Positions 32,446-45,127 of a stretch of 64,000 nt of DNA are shown piece by piece. The notes beneath the pieces are model-generated. The model made no database searches. It worked only from the letters and a program-made list of their open reading frames with translations, and was not told the DNA's origin. A program made the translations under genes and the position numbers. This stretch comes from Symsagittifera roscoffensis (Eukaryota > Xenacoelomorpha > Acoela > Convolutidae): contig NC_087064.1 of the NCBI RefSeq assembly GCF_963678635.1, positions 26,330,189 through 26,394,188 of the forward strand. The letters run 5' to 3'. Position 1 is the first letter of the stretch, and every line of letters begins with the position of its first letter.

Positions 32446-35400
32446 TGTAATCTTAAATCAAAATTGGGCTCGAGCTAAATATTTTACTGCTACATTTTCT
32501 ATAAAAAAATACTAAAAAATAACAAAAAATACCAAAAAGAACGCTTTGTATGGTATTACCAAGTGGCCAACGCTGAGCTGAACAGTTGGAGTGCTCCTTT
32601 TTGGGCTTTGTATTTTTGTTTCTACTTAAGATCAGAAAAAAAAGATGAACAAATAAGTTGAATACGTTAGTAAACCTGTATCATCATCTAGGTAATCACT
32701 CTAACCTAATCAATTTTGTCTGATTAACAAGTTAATGAGTTAATGAAACCTTCACTAACCTTCTAGTTTTTGTCTTTTCTCATTCAAGTTTTGAGCAAAA
32801 TCGGAAAGCTACCATTTTCTATTAAATAGCGTTGGGTGTCAACGTGAAGTAATAAGGCCAAGTTGAATATGTTCTATTTTTCTGTCTGTTTTAGATCTTC
32901 AATTTGGTAATTTATTTGTAATTTTTAAAGCGATTTTATGTTTGATTGAAGAGAAAACACAAATGGATTATGAGATCAATAAATTATGGTTTTTGCTACA
33001 AAGTCAAAAACATATCTTGAATGAAAACGTCAGCAAAAAAGAATGAAAGACAAATAAATTGTTTTTTCTCATCTCAGCTAAGCCGCAAAATTTCCTAAGA
33101 TTTTGTATTTGGTACTTGCCATACTGAAAAAACAGTCCTAAAGGCGTGTTTTTTATTTATTTTTCGTTTCTATTCAAAAATATAGGAAGAATAGGGAATG
33201 TTCTTCGAGTAAACAGGTGACGTTGATGAATCATACCACACCACTGCAGAACTAGAAACACACCGCCTATTGTTTGTGCTTGTTTACCTCTCATGGTGGC
33301 TTGTTTATTTTTGAAGCTTTTCCAGTTTTATTGTTCGTGTTCAAATACAATAATTCATACGCACTACTTACCATTATACTGACAAAGAGCTGCTCCTTGT
33401 CTTCATGCGACAACTTCATCTTGCAAACTTCCTCGAAAATACTGTTTTCCATTTTTAGTAACATAAATGAAAGTAACTGTTACTGGATATAACTGAACCT
33501 GGGAAAGTATGTGAATCAGTCACTGGTTAGATCAAATAACCGATGCTTCCGGGTTCAACAACCAAACTGCGTTTTAAGAACTCAGTTTCAAAATTCATTA
33601 AAGCAAAACTTGCAAGACAAAAATCACATATGGAGATGAGTGAAAATAAGAGTAAATTGGAGACTTTTTATTGTAAAAACAGACAATAAAATTTTCAGCG
33701 CCACTAACAAAAAACTCAATTGTTGCGCCTTTTAAAAACAAACATATTTCAGTTGAAAAGAGGCTCAGCCAATGAAATTACAGCAGGAAAAAATGCACGA
33801 TTGAATTGAAGAAAAGGCTGTTAGAGCAAATGAAATGGAAAAATGACTAAAAAATCAACTAAAAACTGATGAATTGAAAAGCGGCGCAAGATCAAAGGCG
33901 CTCAATTCTGGGATTTTATGCATTTTTCGTTATTTAGTTATTTTTTAGATAAGATTTGCATCTTACATCGAGCTCAGGTATAAAAAATCAGTTAAGACTG
34001 TAAGTAAATGAATGTTCGTTCAAATATTGTTCAATTTTGCTGCTCAATAAGTGTTTGAACAAAATTGACTTCATTTCAGTCAAAATTACCGGTAGAAAAG
34101 ACTATTACTTGAGTGCTGCGCAGATATAAAGTATCTCTACACCTAGATAATAGAAAAATTTACATAATAGTAAAAAACAAAAAATCTAAAGTGTCGTGTA
34201 CCTGTGTAAATCGACAAAATATGCTCAATTGGCACGTAGGTCAATCAAAATGATCGTTGCAGAAGTGCATACGCCTACTCAAACCCACAACTAACTTACC
34301 ATTTTTTGTTAGTTCTATGTTTGTAAGTACTATGTTTTTTGAGCATATAATTTTTTCTGCCAAAACTTGGAATCAAAACTTAAAAAAATACAAAAAATGC
34401 CATCTCACTATATCTCAACGGATCGAATTGGTGGACTAAGCAAATTACACATTATAAAACCAGGATAGCCGGTTACATTACAAGTCGCACAGAGTGTTCT
34501 GAGCAAAGTCTTAAAAATACAAAGAAGAGTTTTTTTCAAATTAGTGTGGTTTTTGCTGCGTGGTGTGATAAAAAGACCTGAGCATGAAACTAGAAATTAG
34601 ACATATTTTACAGTCAAATTATGATAGACAAATTGGACAACAGTTTTAATTAAAGAAAAAGAATAGAAAAACAAACAAAAATTTAAGAAATCAAAATCTC
34701 TTTCAAATTTTGTTTGCATAAATGTTTTTTAATTTTGCTTTTTGAAGCTTTGATTCCTAGAATGTCGCTAAAAACTCCAAAACTGACTTTACTTGCTTAA
34801 AACTAGGTTTTCAGGGTTTAAATTAAGCATACATAAGTTATTTTCAGACTGCTCGCTCGCTTTATTTGCTCGAAATTTAACTAAAAATCAAAACATTTCA
34901 AACCAGTTTTTTCTCAACTCACGCTTTTTAATGTTTTTAAAAAGTTCGACTCACAATTGAAATGGCTTCAATTTGGTATAACACTCGACCCATTTCGATG
35001 ATAGAAAAGACAAAAAAATAAAACACTAAGTTCTCCCCATTTTCAATGGTCGGAATAACAAGAATACGTACTGTATTGCTGTGCAATGTGCAAATAAAAA
35101 AAACTACCAAATTTTTTAAACAAATATCATGCTTAATTTGGGCACAAACAAATCAAAAAAATTTTCACCTGATTTTTGTTTGGAAAATTTAATTGTCTAC
35201 AGCTAATTTGCAAAGTTACAAAGAAAACTATTAATGATTTTAATTCAGTAATGTTAACCATTTTTTGAAAAACTTAATTTGCAAGGTTATGCATAACTTA
35301 GTTTTTAAAGCGCCAAACTAGCTCCAAAATTAGTTTTCCTCAGCTAAAAAAATATATAGAGATATAATTTTAAAAAAATCAAACATAGCTAATTGAGGAG

Positions 35401-37794
35401 CTGTTTAAGCAATTGGCTTGTCTTACTTGATCTAATTTTGACAGAAAGTCAAAAGATTCGAAGCAATTTTTCACAAAAATGAAAAAACGATTGGAATTTT
35501 TTTCTAAGGTTGATTTGGCGTGAGAGAAAACACTTTTCAGTTATCGGAACAATAAAAGCTGCTAGAGTCTGCGCAAGTTTCAACCAATCAGTGCACTAAG
35601 TATACTTATTTCTAAATAAAATCCTCAATTATTCAAACAAAAATTGCAAAACATCAATTTTTGTTATCCAAAGGCTTCAATTTCCATTTTCACAGTTTTC
35701 TCCGTTTAAGTTTTACTGTTTTTCTGCGTAGCCAGAGGACAGTACCCATAATTTGGAAGTAAACTTGGTCAGACTAAAATAGATTTAGACCTGTGTTAGA
35801 GACACAGAAGCAACTTTATGGAAAGTACTTTAAGTATCACAGTTTCTCCTCCAAAAAACCTAGATCTGCATTTTGTTTAAAAAATTAAGTTTTGGTTTTT
35901 ACAGCGAGGAAAAATGTTTGAAACGTTTGAAAAAGTTTTTTAAAATTTCCAACAATTGTTATCATTGCAATTGATAAATATTTATATCGTAAATGAAATA
36001 ATATTGAATAAATAAAAAATCATAATAACAATTTTTTTCACGTTAGATTAAAAAGATGAAAATGGCAGACGATGAAGCTGCTGATGATAAACTGTTTCTA
36101 AATCATACCAAAGATCATCGTCAACTATGCAATATGCAAGTAGTTCAAACTTTTTCCCAACACAGCAAATTGAAAAACCCAAATAGAAAATAAGGAACAT
36201 TCAAAATTTTTTTAATATTCAAAGTGATTCAATTTTTAAATCAATTTGTGTAAAAAATTTTTCTCTAAGCGTTGTGAATGGGGTCAACAAGATAGTTTTT
36301 TTTCGCAGATTTAAGTCAATCTAACTTGAAGTCAATTGTAAAAGTATATTTAGATGCATATGATCGATTACAGATGTAGAGGTTTGAAAATTGCAAATTT
36401 GGACACCTAATTGCTCAAATCAAATCCCTACGATTCTCAAAATTTAACTTTCACATTTATATTTTGGCGGTTGAGGACAAAAAAAAACAGTTCAAAGTTG
36501 ATAGTTTATCCAAAAATTTTTATCAACTTAATTCGACACCATTAGCTGAACAATCAGAATATATGAGCGAATTTGTGATTAACTCAAATATCTTGAGCCA
36601 CCATGAAAATGACTTTCAGTCATTAATCCTCAGCAGAAATCTTAGATGCACAGTTTCGCACATTCAATCTCAGTTTATCATTCGAGTACAAACACTAAGA
36701 ACATTTCCAAATTTTACTTGATCTCCAGTTCAAAGAACGATTTTTTTGCTGTTCCTTATAGAAAATAATGTATTGAGATGGAAAAACTCTCGCAGTTTTT
36801 AAAAAATAATTTTTGATTTACATAATTTTGAGCCTGAAGAAAGAGCGAACAAAACCGCAAGTTCAAAGGCAAGCTGAACTGTGCCGGAAAGTAGCAAATG
36901 TGAAATTATAATTGGTTTTATAACCCAAATATCTCAGATAATTCTTTCAAGTAATTTGAAAACCTGTCCATTTTGCAAAACTTCAACCTGTTAGTTTTTG
37001 GACCAAAAAGGGCCCAAAAAGGGCGAGACAACTACACAAACACAGAGCTTTCTATGCGTTGCTAGGCATTGCGCACATTTCAAAACTTCTTAGGCATTGC
37101 GCTGATTTTTTTCGTGACACCATAGGCTATTGCTTCATCAAAAGAATTTGCCGATAAATTCATAGAGCAAAATGATTTTTTCCCTTTTTTGTATATTTTT
37201 TTTTGCTTTCCAGGGAAAGCTTATGCCATTCTAAATAACTCGATCAAAAAATTTAACTTCGTTTGTAACGTTTTCCTCAGTTTTTTTTGCTGAATTTAGT
37301 CAGGTCCTAATTTTTTCGATTTTCTTTTATAGTTTTCATTTTTGTAATCAGCAAAGCCCCTAGGGAAAAATTCTAATCAAAACAAGCGTTGAACAAATTT
37401 CTAAGGAACGAGTTTTTTCCACTCTCCCTTAGAAAACGATGAAAAGGTTAAATTTTAAAGAAATTTTATCGTACTGAAGAAGAGTTTTCTTTGAAACTAC
37501 AAAAAGAGAGAAAAAACTAATCTTTTCAAATTTTAACTAGTCACGCTAATTTTAGGCAATTTCGAGCATCAAACGGTTTTTGTGGTTTGATATAGGCTAG
37601 AAAGGTCTCGTTTGAAATGCAAAAACAGTAATTTTGAATTCATTCGCCGAATAGCTTTTCATCTTTGAACTAACGGCCCAAACATCACAAATTAGTTGTG
37701 CGTTCAGTCAAGCGCTTTTTCTCTCGTTTTTTCTTCAGGGGAGGGGGTTAGTAAGTGTTTCAATGGATACTGAAATTTGCAGCATTCTTCAATA
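32446..37794. other. Long AT-rich stretch, no gene
   Basis: No supported exon, RNA gene or complete repeat element. ORFs are short with no recognisable domain. A local duplication 'ggcattgcgc' occurs at about 37067 and 37093. Confidence 0.4.
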
Positions 37795-37850
37795 GCCGCC
37801 TGGGCTTTGAACCCGTGCAATTATTCCTCTTAAGTCCGATGTTCAGAATA
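37795..37850 (-). repeat. tRNA-Leu(UAA)-like fragment
   Basis: The minus strand reads GGACTTAAGAGG (anticodon loop with TAA), then ATAATTGCACGGGTTCAAAGCCC with a B-box-like T arm, resembling the 3' half of tRNA-Leu. The 5' half and A-box are not recognisable. A relic, not a gene. Confidence 0.35.
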
Positions 37851-40800
37851 TTTATCAAAATTTCAATTGAATGTCCATTAGAACTGAAAAAACTAGTTGT
37901 TTTTTAGCATGCGTATATTTGCATACAATTTGGCAGGGATTAAAATTCATGTAAATCAGACCTTGTTTTTAAATGCATTCTTTTTGGGTACATTTCTTAA
38001 AGCAGAAAGTAATCTTGCTACAGTTTTCCCGAGAAAAAAGATTTCAACGTTTACAGAGGAAACGTTTGCATCCTTAAAGATAGTTTGGGTAGTCGGGTGT
38101 GGGGAGGCGGGCGTTTAGTATCTTCCACAACTTTTGCTTGGGTGGTTTCATCTAATCGATTCTGATTTACCATTGTTACATAATTTTTAGGAGTTTATTC
38201 TGTTTTACTACTTTGCGAAATTAGTAATGCTAGACTCATAATCGTGACCACCTTTATGTAACTGATTCTGAAAATCAATTTGGTTATTGTTCCAACCATT
38301 GAAAATGGGGAGGAACTTTTTTAGATTACTTAACCAAGGCCTCAACCAATCTCAAGTGGGACCAAGGCGTGGCTGGGTATCAAGATCTCAATGGAACTCA
38401 ACAATGGGAGATTCTCAGGTATAATTTGGATTACCCTTTGCCAAAGAGCGTCGAACTTTAACAGTCCTCTAATTAGAATTTCTGTGTTGAAAAATACCTC
38501 CAAATCAAAACTCTTGCAATAAACAGAAAGGCCTGCAAACCGAAGTATAAGTTAATATTCTCACCTGCTACTAAATATAGCCAAGATCTGGTTTAGAAAT
38601 GTTTTCTTTCTTTTTCAGATTTCAATAACCTGACTTAGTTAACTAATTGAATGATTAGTTCGAACTAATTGAATACTTTTTCAGATTTCTTAAACAGAAA
38701 TAATTTAAAACAGAAAAAAAATAAAGTAACTTCTGCTTCTGCATTTCGATCGATCTGCTATTTGTGTACTTTTTCCTCGGTTTACAGCCGGGTAGTGTAA
38801 AAGCGCCACAGATGAAAGGGGGTGGGACAGTATTAGATGGGAATACGTGAGTGACTGCAAGAACGGGGCAAAAAAGGGAGGAGGGTGTGGCACTTTGGGA
38901 CATATTTTGAGCAGGGCGGGGTAGTTGCGGATTGAGGGAATTAGATATATGGCCATTTACTCGGCATACAGGCACACATTTGCTACACTAAGGGGCGGGC
39001 TTGTAAGTGATATGGGCGCGGCGACACTTAGATTGACAGTTAGTGGTGAACTTCGCCCACTACTTTTCCTTTTACATTTTTTCATACTCTCTCTCTCTTA
39101 CGAATACCCCTCCATGCGAACATACCTTTCATATAGCTCTGAGAAGGGAGCAGGAAAGTGGCTACATTATTCGTCATCAGCTCACTTTTCATTTCTCATT
39201 ATTATTATCGACCTGAGCTCTATTTGTAATTTTGTTCTCTTTTTTTTTGAATTGGGACAAAAGTGCAAATGTGAACAATGCTCAGTGACTTTGACGATAG
39301 AATAATGAGTTCATGTGAATTGTTTTTAGTTCACATTCATTGATATTGCTAATCATAACAGAAATATACATTTTTTAAAATACTAAAAACAAACATTGTC
39401 AAGTTTTGGGTTCATTTTTGAGTTTTCAAAAAGAGTTCAAAGAAAAGAAATTGGACAAACACCTCTAAATATATAGAAGCATACCTCAAATGCTCAAAGT
39501 TAACCAAAGTTAATTTCAAGTTGAGCTACAATTTTAACTAATTTCAATAAAATTGATTGAATTAGGACAAATACCGCAAAAAATGAATATTGCGGCATCT
39601 GCAGATCAATGCGCAGTTATGGACTAAAAGTATCGACATATTTGCAGGTTTCCACAAAAAGAGATACGGACCTCTAACGTCTGCCCGTTTAACTTATTAT
39701 TACGTAATAATTACATCGCTGCATTGGACATTTATGCAACTTTATCGACACTGGAATGCAGTTTTTCCCCATAGTATTGATTGAAGATAAACCGGGCTAA
39801 TATATCTTCAGCCCTAGACTTAAGAGACAGAGAGAGAGGGTCCAATTTGGGTTGACCATTAGGGAATGATCTGAAGATGATGCCTAGATAGTAATAAAAT
39901 CAAGATTACTCTTGGATTAATTCGCGGGTTATTAACCCAAAGTTCTCATGCCATATTGCAAAAACTCAACAATAAAAAAGCATTCTTTAAGTGCTTTAAA
40001 TGCTTAGTTCATACTAAATTACCAGAAGGAATGCAAAAACTCTGAACTACAAAATTTAATTAGCAGTCAACATTTTATTTTCACTACTAAGTGATTTTTT
40101 TCCAGGCATACAATTTTTTAAATAAAGGGTTATAGGTTAATGAATTTTTTTTATCTGTTGCAAGAAAACTCGCTTTGCCCTGATAAGGTGAAAACTCCAA
40201 ACTTCATTAATCTATCGAGCAGAAAATAGGTTTCAGTCGGTCTTTTTGAATTTCTCGTCAAGTGCTAGCTCTAATTTTGCAATGCAATGGACAATTATAG
40301 CTGAAATCATCCGTAACAAGGGGCGGAGTTATCACCGCCAGGGCGGGAAAAGGCGTATAATAAACAATCAACATTGAATTATAACGGGTCAAAAGGCGTG
40401 GATAAAATTAGCTACCGGTTTATTAAACCACTTTGAACTGTTTATAATTGAGTTTACTTTTGCAACAGCCGACAATCAGTGGTTTCCATTCAGGCGGGAT
40501 GCGTAAACAATCGAAAATCTAGTGTTATTTTAGCCCCGAATTTTCACCCCTTCACCCGACCACCGCCCCTCCCGGGTTACCAGATATACAATAGGAGGCA
40601 ATCTCAAACTGTCCCCGCCCCTGTTTCGCCCCTTCTGGCACTAATTCCAGCATCTCCCGGGAGTGCAAAAGTGTAGGGCCCGACTGAGGAAGGAAGAAGT
40701 TTTTTTCCAGTGGAATTTATCCAATTACCACACCCAGTTTGCAAACAGAAGCATTTGCGCAGAAGCAAGGAAAGACCCCGCCCTAAGCTTTTAATTGTGC

Positions 40801-42034
40801 ATCACGATGCCTAATTAGTTTACAAGTTTAACTTACAGCTTACAAAGTTTACAACGCCCCTATAAAAACCACAGCCAACCAAACTAAATATGTCATTTTG
40901 CCAATCTTTTTCGAGCAATAAACTAAAAAAATATATATTTTTTTCTTCGGTCTAAGAAATATTGGAAAGCAATTAACAATAGTTACAATATGGCTATATC
41001 TGAAAACGCTTAAAATAGGGCTCAAAATGTTTTATTGGTGATTTGACCGGAAAATAAGTCAACCTGAGAATTGGATTATGTTTATGACCACCTAATATTT
41101 TTATGGATAAAAGCAGGTATACTTTTAACAGCAGCTTCAAGTTCTTTGCTCTTTTCCAGTTCATAAGTTCGGCCACGATACCTTAAAAATATCCTTTTAG
41201 AAGTTATAATTATAAATCATAACACGATATAATACGTGAATATAATGTTAATTGGTGCGATTGATTTCAAGATGTGAACAGAGTTTATGCGTTGCAATAA
41301 CTAGGTGTAACTGATCCGTGTCTTGTTTGATGTCACACTTGATGAAAGGGGGCAGAATTGTGATCAAAAAGACAGAACGTGATCCCATATCAGGTTCAAT
41401 CAAGTTCAAAGATACCTATCGGCCCATGTCAAAGCGTGCCAATCATTTGAAGTACATCTCTTGGCAGTTGTTAATCACATTCAACTCTCAGCCTACATAC
41501 AAGTATTGTCCAAAATACTGTAATAGGATAAAATATAATGGAGAAAAAACGGAGAAAAATAATTTAAGAATGAATCACACACCTCCTGAGAAATCTGCGT
41601 CTTAGTTTTTCGCTTTGATTTTTGTCCTAACTTTTTTTTCACCTGATTTAAAAGGTCATTAACGACTCATTGACAATGTACAGTGCTGCCCTGATTCTGG
41701 CACATTGTCCTGATAATTAAATGGAAAAAAAATTAAAATGGAAATATTGAAAAAATAGTGCAACTTGAAACTTTTTGCTTAAAGTTTCTGAGATCTGACT
41801 TTGAGTAAAAGGGGAAAAGAAAAATAATTATATATAATATATAATTGCTCTAAGTATCAATTGATGAAATTTGATAAAAGAGGGAGGAACTTTTGGTAAT
41901 TAGGAAAGTGTTACTTTCCGTTAGGATTTGATTATTTTGCCAACTATGATGGCTTAGAGGCGTGGCTCCTTAAGAGGCCTCAAGTTGGCAAACTTCTCAA
42001 CTGTGAATTGTTTCTATTCAATCTCAATTTCCCC
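37851..42034. other. Intergenic DNA with GC-richer islands
   Basis: No gene seen. Two patches stand out from the AT-rich background: 38800-39060 and 40310-40780. Both contain repeated GC boxes (GGGCGGG, GGGGCGG, CCGCCC), typical SP/KLF targets. They could be enhancers or promoters, but no transcript signal supports that. Confidence 0.4.
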
Positions 42035-42115
42035 ATCCATCATAAGAGCATTACAGCAGCTACGCTTCGCTGTTAACTTGTCTCGGGTTCAATCCTCGTT
42101 TGAGTTCAACCGGAT
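42035..42115 (+). repeat. tRNA-like SINE head
   Basis: A D-arm-like ATAAGAGCATT is followed by an anticodon-arm-like CAGC...GCTG and a B-box GGGTTCAATCC (42085-42095), with partial T-stem pairing. There is no closed acceptor stem. Likely a tRNA-derived SINE or relic. Confidence 0.45.
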
Positions 42116-42388
42116 CCGCCCTTCCTATTAGGCGCACACTATTTTAGTTCATTTTGCGAAAGAATTCGTATTTTTTCAAGATGGATCTTCGACGTTCTGT
42201 TTCAGTAATTTTCATCTCTTCTAGATAAAGCACAAAAAATTAAAAATTATAACCTTAAAAACTCAAACCTTGCGTATTTTGAAAGTAGAATTGCTGCGAA
42301 TATCCCTTGAAATCAGGGAGTCTCATTTGAGTTTTTTTTTTCATATCCAAAATGTGCAAAAAAGTTTCTTGCGAAGCAAAATTATCTT

Positions 42389-42790
42389 AAGAAACAAGAT
42401 TGCTCGTGTACTAAGGCTAAGCGCTGAATTTTACGACTGTACTTTATCTGGTATATAATAGTTTTTGTTACAGAAAGTTTAGTCAAACTATAAATTTTGG
42501 ACTAGCGATCTCAAATATTCAGTGCTTGAATTTTATTCAGTGTTAAGAAGAAACTCCGAATTCTATAATTGGGGTAAATTTTTTGACAACATTTTTTAAA
42601 CCATCTGAAAAATTTTGTCTGACGCTCAAATAAATAAAAAACAAATTTCACCTGTGATTTTTTAAACAAAAATTTGCTAATTTGGGGTAATTAACGCGTT
42701 CATATAATATAACACGCGTAAACGGCGGATTGAGTAGTTTTCTAAATGAAATGAGGCAAGTCGTTTGGTATTTGATTTGGATCATCTGTT
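42389..42790. repeat. Rearranged fragments of hairpin family H1
   Basis: AACAAGATTGCTCGTG at 42389 resembles the left end of H1. The segment 42640-42790 matches H1 inner sequence but on the minus strand (AATTAACGCGTT, CACCTGTGAT). The two parts therefore come from different copies or an inversion. Confidence 0.5.
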
Positions 42791-43401
42791 CTGCTGAATA
42801 CATCTATTTAAAAAATACACAGTGTGATAGAGATAAAGTCAAAATTTGACTTTTATGTTTATATTAATTTATATAGTTTTATTCGCATCGAATGACACGT
42901 TTGTTTTTCTAGCGTAATAGGAGAGTTATACGAGTATTGTATATCAGCAAAAATTGATGATTGATCCAACCATTTCTGATTGTCTGATGGCCTCACTCAA
43001 AATTCAACTTGATTGGTTTTTGTTTAGCAATTTCCCAAAAAATTTGTTAAATTTTGAAGTAAAAAATAACAACGAGGCGTTTCAGAACCTATCGAAGGCA
43101 GCGAGACTAGTTTTCAGTGAACAAACCTCAGAAATTCTTCTGATTTTTTGGCATATTTCAGTTGCAAAACTAATTTATTTTACTATTGATATTTGTTTAA
43201 TTACTGAAATGATTTTTAATTACGCTTCGGAACCAAAAACTATTCATCTAAGAACCTGATTTACTTCAACTGTATCTCCAATTTTTTCTGTGAAACGTTT
43301 ATTGCAAAAATTTTTGAAAGACGAAGATTTTTTGGATTGTTTGCAACTTTTTGCAAAAAAAAAGATCTTGACTAACACAGCATTAGGTTCTTCTGAAATT
43401 T
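42791..43401. other. Intergenic DNA with an unrecognised 101-codon ORF
   Basis: The plus-strand ORF at 42954-43259 has no recognisable domain, no visible splice partners and AT-rich composition. Probably a chance ORF. Confidence 0.3.
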
Positions 43402-43486
43402 GAGATCAATTGATTGTTAAGCTGCCCGGATCCAGTTTCAAGCGAGACCAATTGATTGTTAAGCTGCCCAGATCCAGTCTCAAGCG
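43402..43486. repeat. Tandem duplication of a 42-bp unit
   Basis: GAGATCAATTGATTGTTAAG... at 43402 repeats at 43443 with about three substitutions. Both copies include 'gctgccc(g/a)gatccagt'. Confidence 0.85.
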
Positions 43487-44340
43487 TTAATAATCGATTA
43501 TATCACGATTTTAGTACCAGTCTTACTAAAATTGAGAAACAATCGATTTTAATCAATTAATAATCGATTATAATCTTTCTTTTCAAAATCAGGTTATAAT
43601 TAATTATAATCCATTATAATCAATTATAATCAATTATCTATTCGTCTATTTTTCGATACAATTATAATCGATTATAATTTATTATTATCGCTTTTTTATG
43701 TCCATTTTTCTCTTCGAAGTTGCATCTAAATTGCTTATATATTTTTTTATTTTTTGTGGACGTTGGTTCCTATGAAAAATGAGAAAAATATTTTTAAAGT
43801 TTTCCAATTAATTCAATTTGATAAGTTTTTTTTATTTCTTTCCCATTAGAGTTGTTTTGTGATGCATATTATAAGCTATCTTAAACACCAAAACATCAGC
43901 AAATTGATTTGGTTTCATGATTGATTCGGAAAATTCATTTTTCATCTACCGCGGGAACATTTCCACTTATATGAAAGGATCTCTATGAAACTTTTGTTTC
44001 GTGGTAAAATTTTGTGTTCAGATGAACCAAAGTGCTCAACAGATCTCTCTTTTAGAGATTTTCTTATTGACACAAAATGATAACCCATAATATATAATTC
44101 GAGCATAGATAAATTTCCGCAAAATAAGAGATTATAAACAATTATAATCGATTACTATTGATTTTAAAGGTTTTTAGTAAGAAATATAATCAATTATAAT
44201 CGATTATAAGAGATTATCATCTCTTAGAAAATATCACGATTATAATCAATTAAAAACCCTTTAAAGACCTAATTTTGGTAATTATAATCAATTATAATTG
44301 TCAAAAAATCATCATATTAACCCGTTATAATCAAAACTTA
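43484..44340. repeat. Arrays of 10-bp-phased TAATC(G/A)ATTA repeats
   Basis: Two blocks (about 43484-43690 and 44130-44340) consist largely of ATTATAATCGATTATAAT, an 18-bp perfect palindrome, and its TAATCAATTA variant, often repeating every 10 bp. About 450 bp of ordinary AT-rich DNA separates them. The TAAT cores are homeodomain-like, but a simple AT repeat is an adequate explanation. Confidence 0.75.
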
Positions 44341-44734
44341 CGCCTAAACTTGGATGCGGGTGCAGGACTAAATCAAATTGGTATTTTCCGAATTAACAAG
44401 AAAAATTAAAGGAAAAAAAGTCTTTTTTAACACCATAGCTAAAAAAAAGTCAAAATTTATTGCCGTGATTCAAAAAATGTTCAACTTTTAATTTGTTTTA
44501 AAAAAAGGTTGAAAACTTTTTGCTGTATTTTGGAAATTTTAGAGATAGTAACACTTTTTTTATTTTTGATGAATTTAGTGAAAAAACAGTATGACTATAA
44601 GAGTTTTAAAAAAAATAAGATAAAGGTTTGGCTTTATTAGAAAATTTTGGTGGGTTTTTGTATTAAACTTTTTGAAGCTGTTTAAATTATCTAGGTTCTT
44701 TAATCTTCCTAATATGGAAGACTGGTAGGGCGAA

Positions 44735-44950
44735 AATTTGTAAAAGGTGACAATTTGTAGCAGCGACAATTCGTAACGAGGCATTGGCAAGTAGAATACG
44801 CGTGCTTCGCTTCGCTCCGCTGCGCTTACATCCGGCACAAGAAGAATATGGCACGTGAATCAGTGTTCCCCGCTTAATTGTCGAATTTTTGATTGTTAAG
44901 AATTTTTGCCTTTTACGAATTGTCGCATCACGGGCAGAATGAAACCCTTA
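44735..44950. repeat. MULE-like non-autonomous element M2, copy 2
   Basis: The left end GCGACAATTCGTAACG (44755) and right end CGAATTGTCGC (about 44920) are inverted repeats. The core 'tgcgcttacat...cgtgaatcagtgtt' matches copies 1 and 3. A GC-rich CTTCGCTTCGCTCCGCTGCG stretch lies inside. Confidence 0.6.
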
Positions 44951-45127
44951 TGACTATTTGCGCTATTGCAATTCAACTAATAGATAAGGGAAACTTTTAA
45001 GCTTGTGCTACTAATGCAGTCATTCAGCATAACGTACATTGGTTTAGGGTAGATTAGTTGAGTGTCGATGCACGGTAGAATGGCATAGGGTATAATGAAT
45101 GGTATAGGGTAGACTGGAATCAAGTAG

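Noticed and set aside
37795-37850. Functional tRNA-Leu gene
   Set aside because: Only the 3' half is recognisable; there is no A-box or acceptor stem.
38925-39305. 126-codon plus-strand ORF in a GC-richer patch
   Set aside because: The reading frame opens with TTG, contains simple-repeat-like stretches, and matches nothing recognisable.
42954-43259. 101-codon plus-strand ORF
   Set aside because: No recognisable homology and AT-driven composition; kept only as a note.
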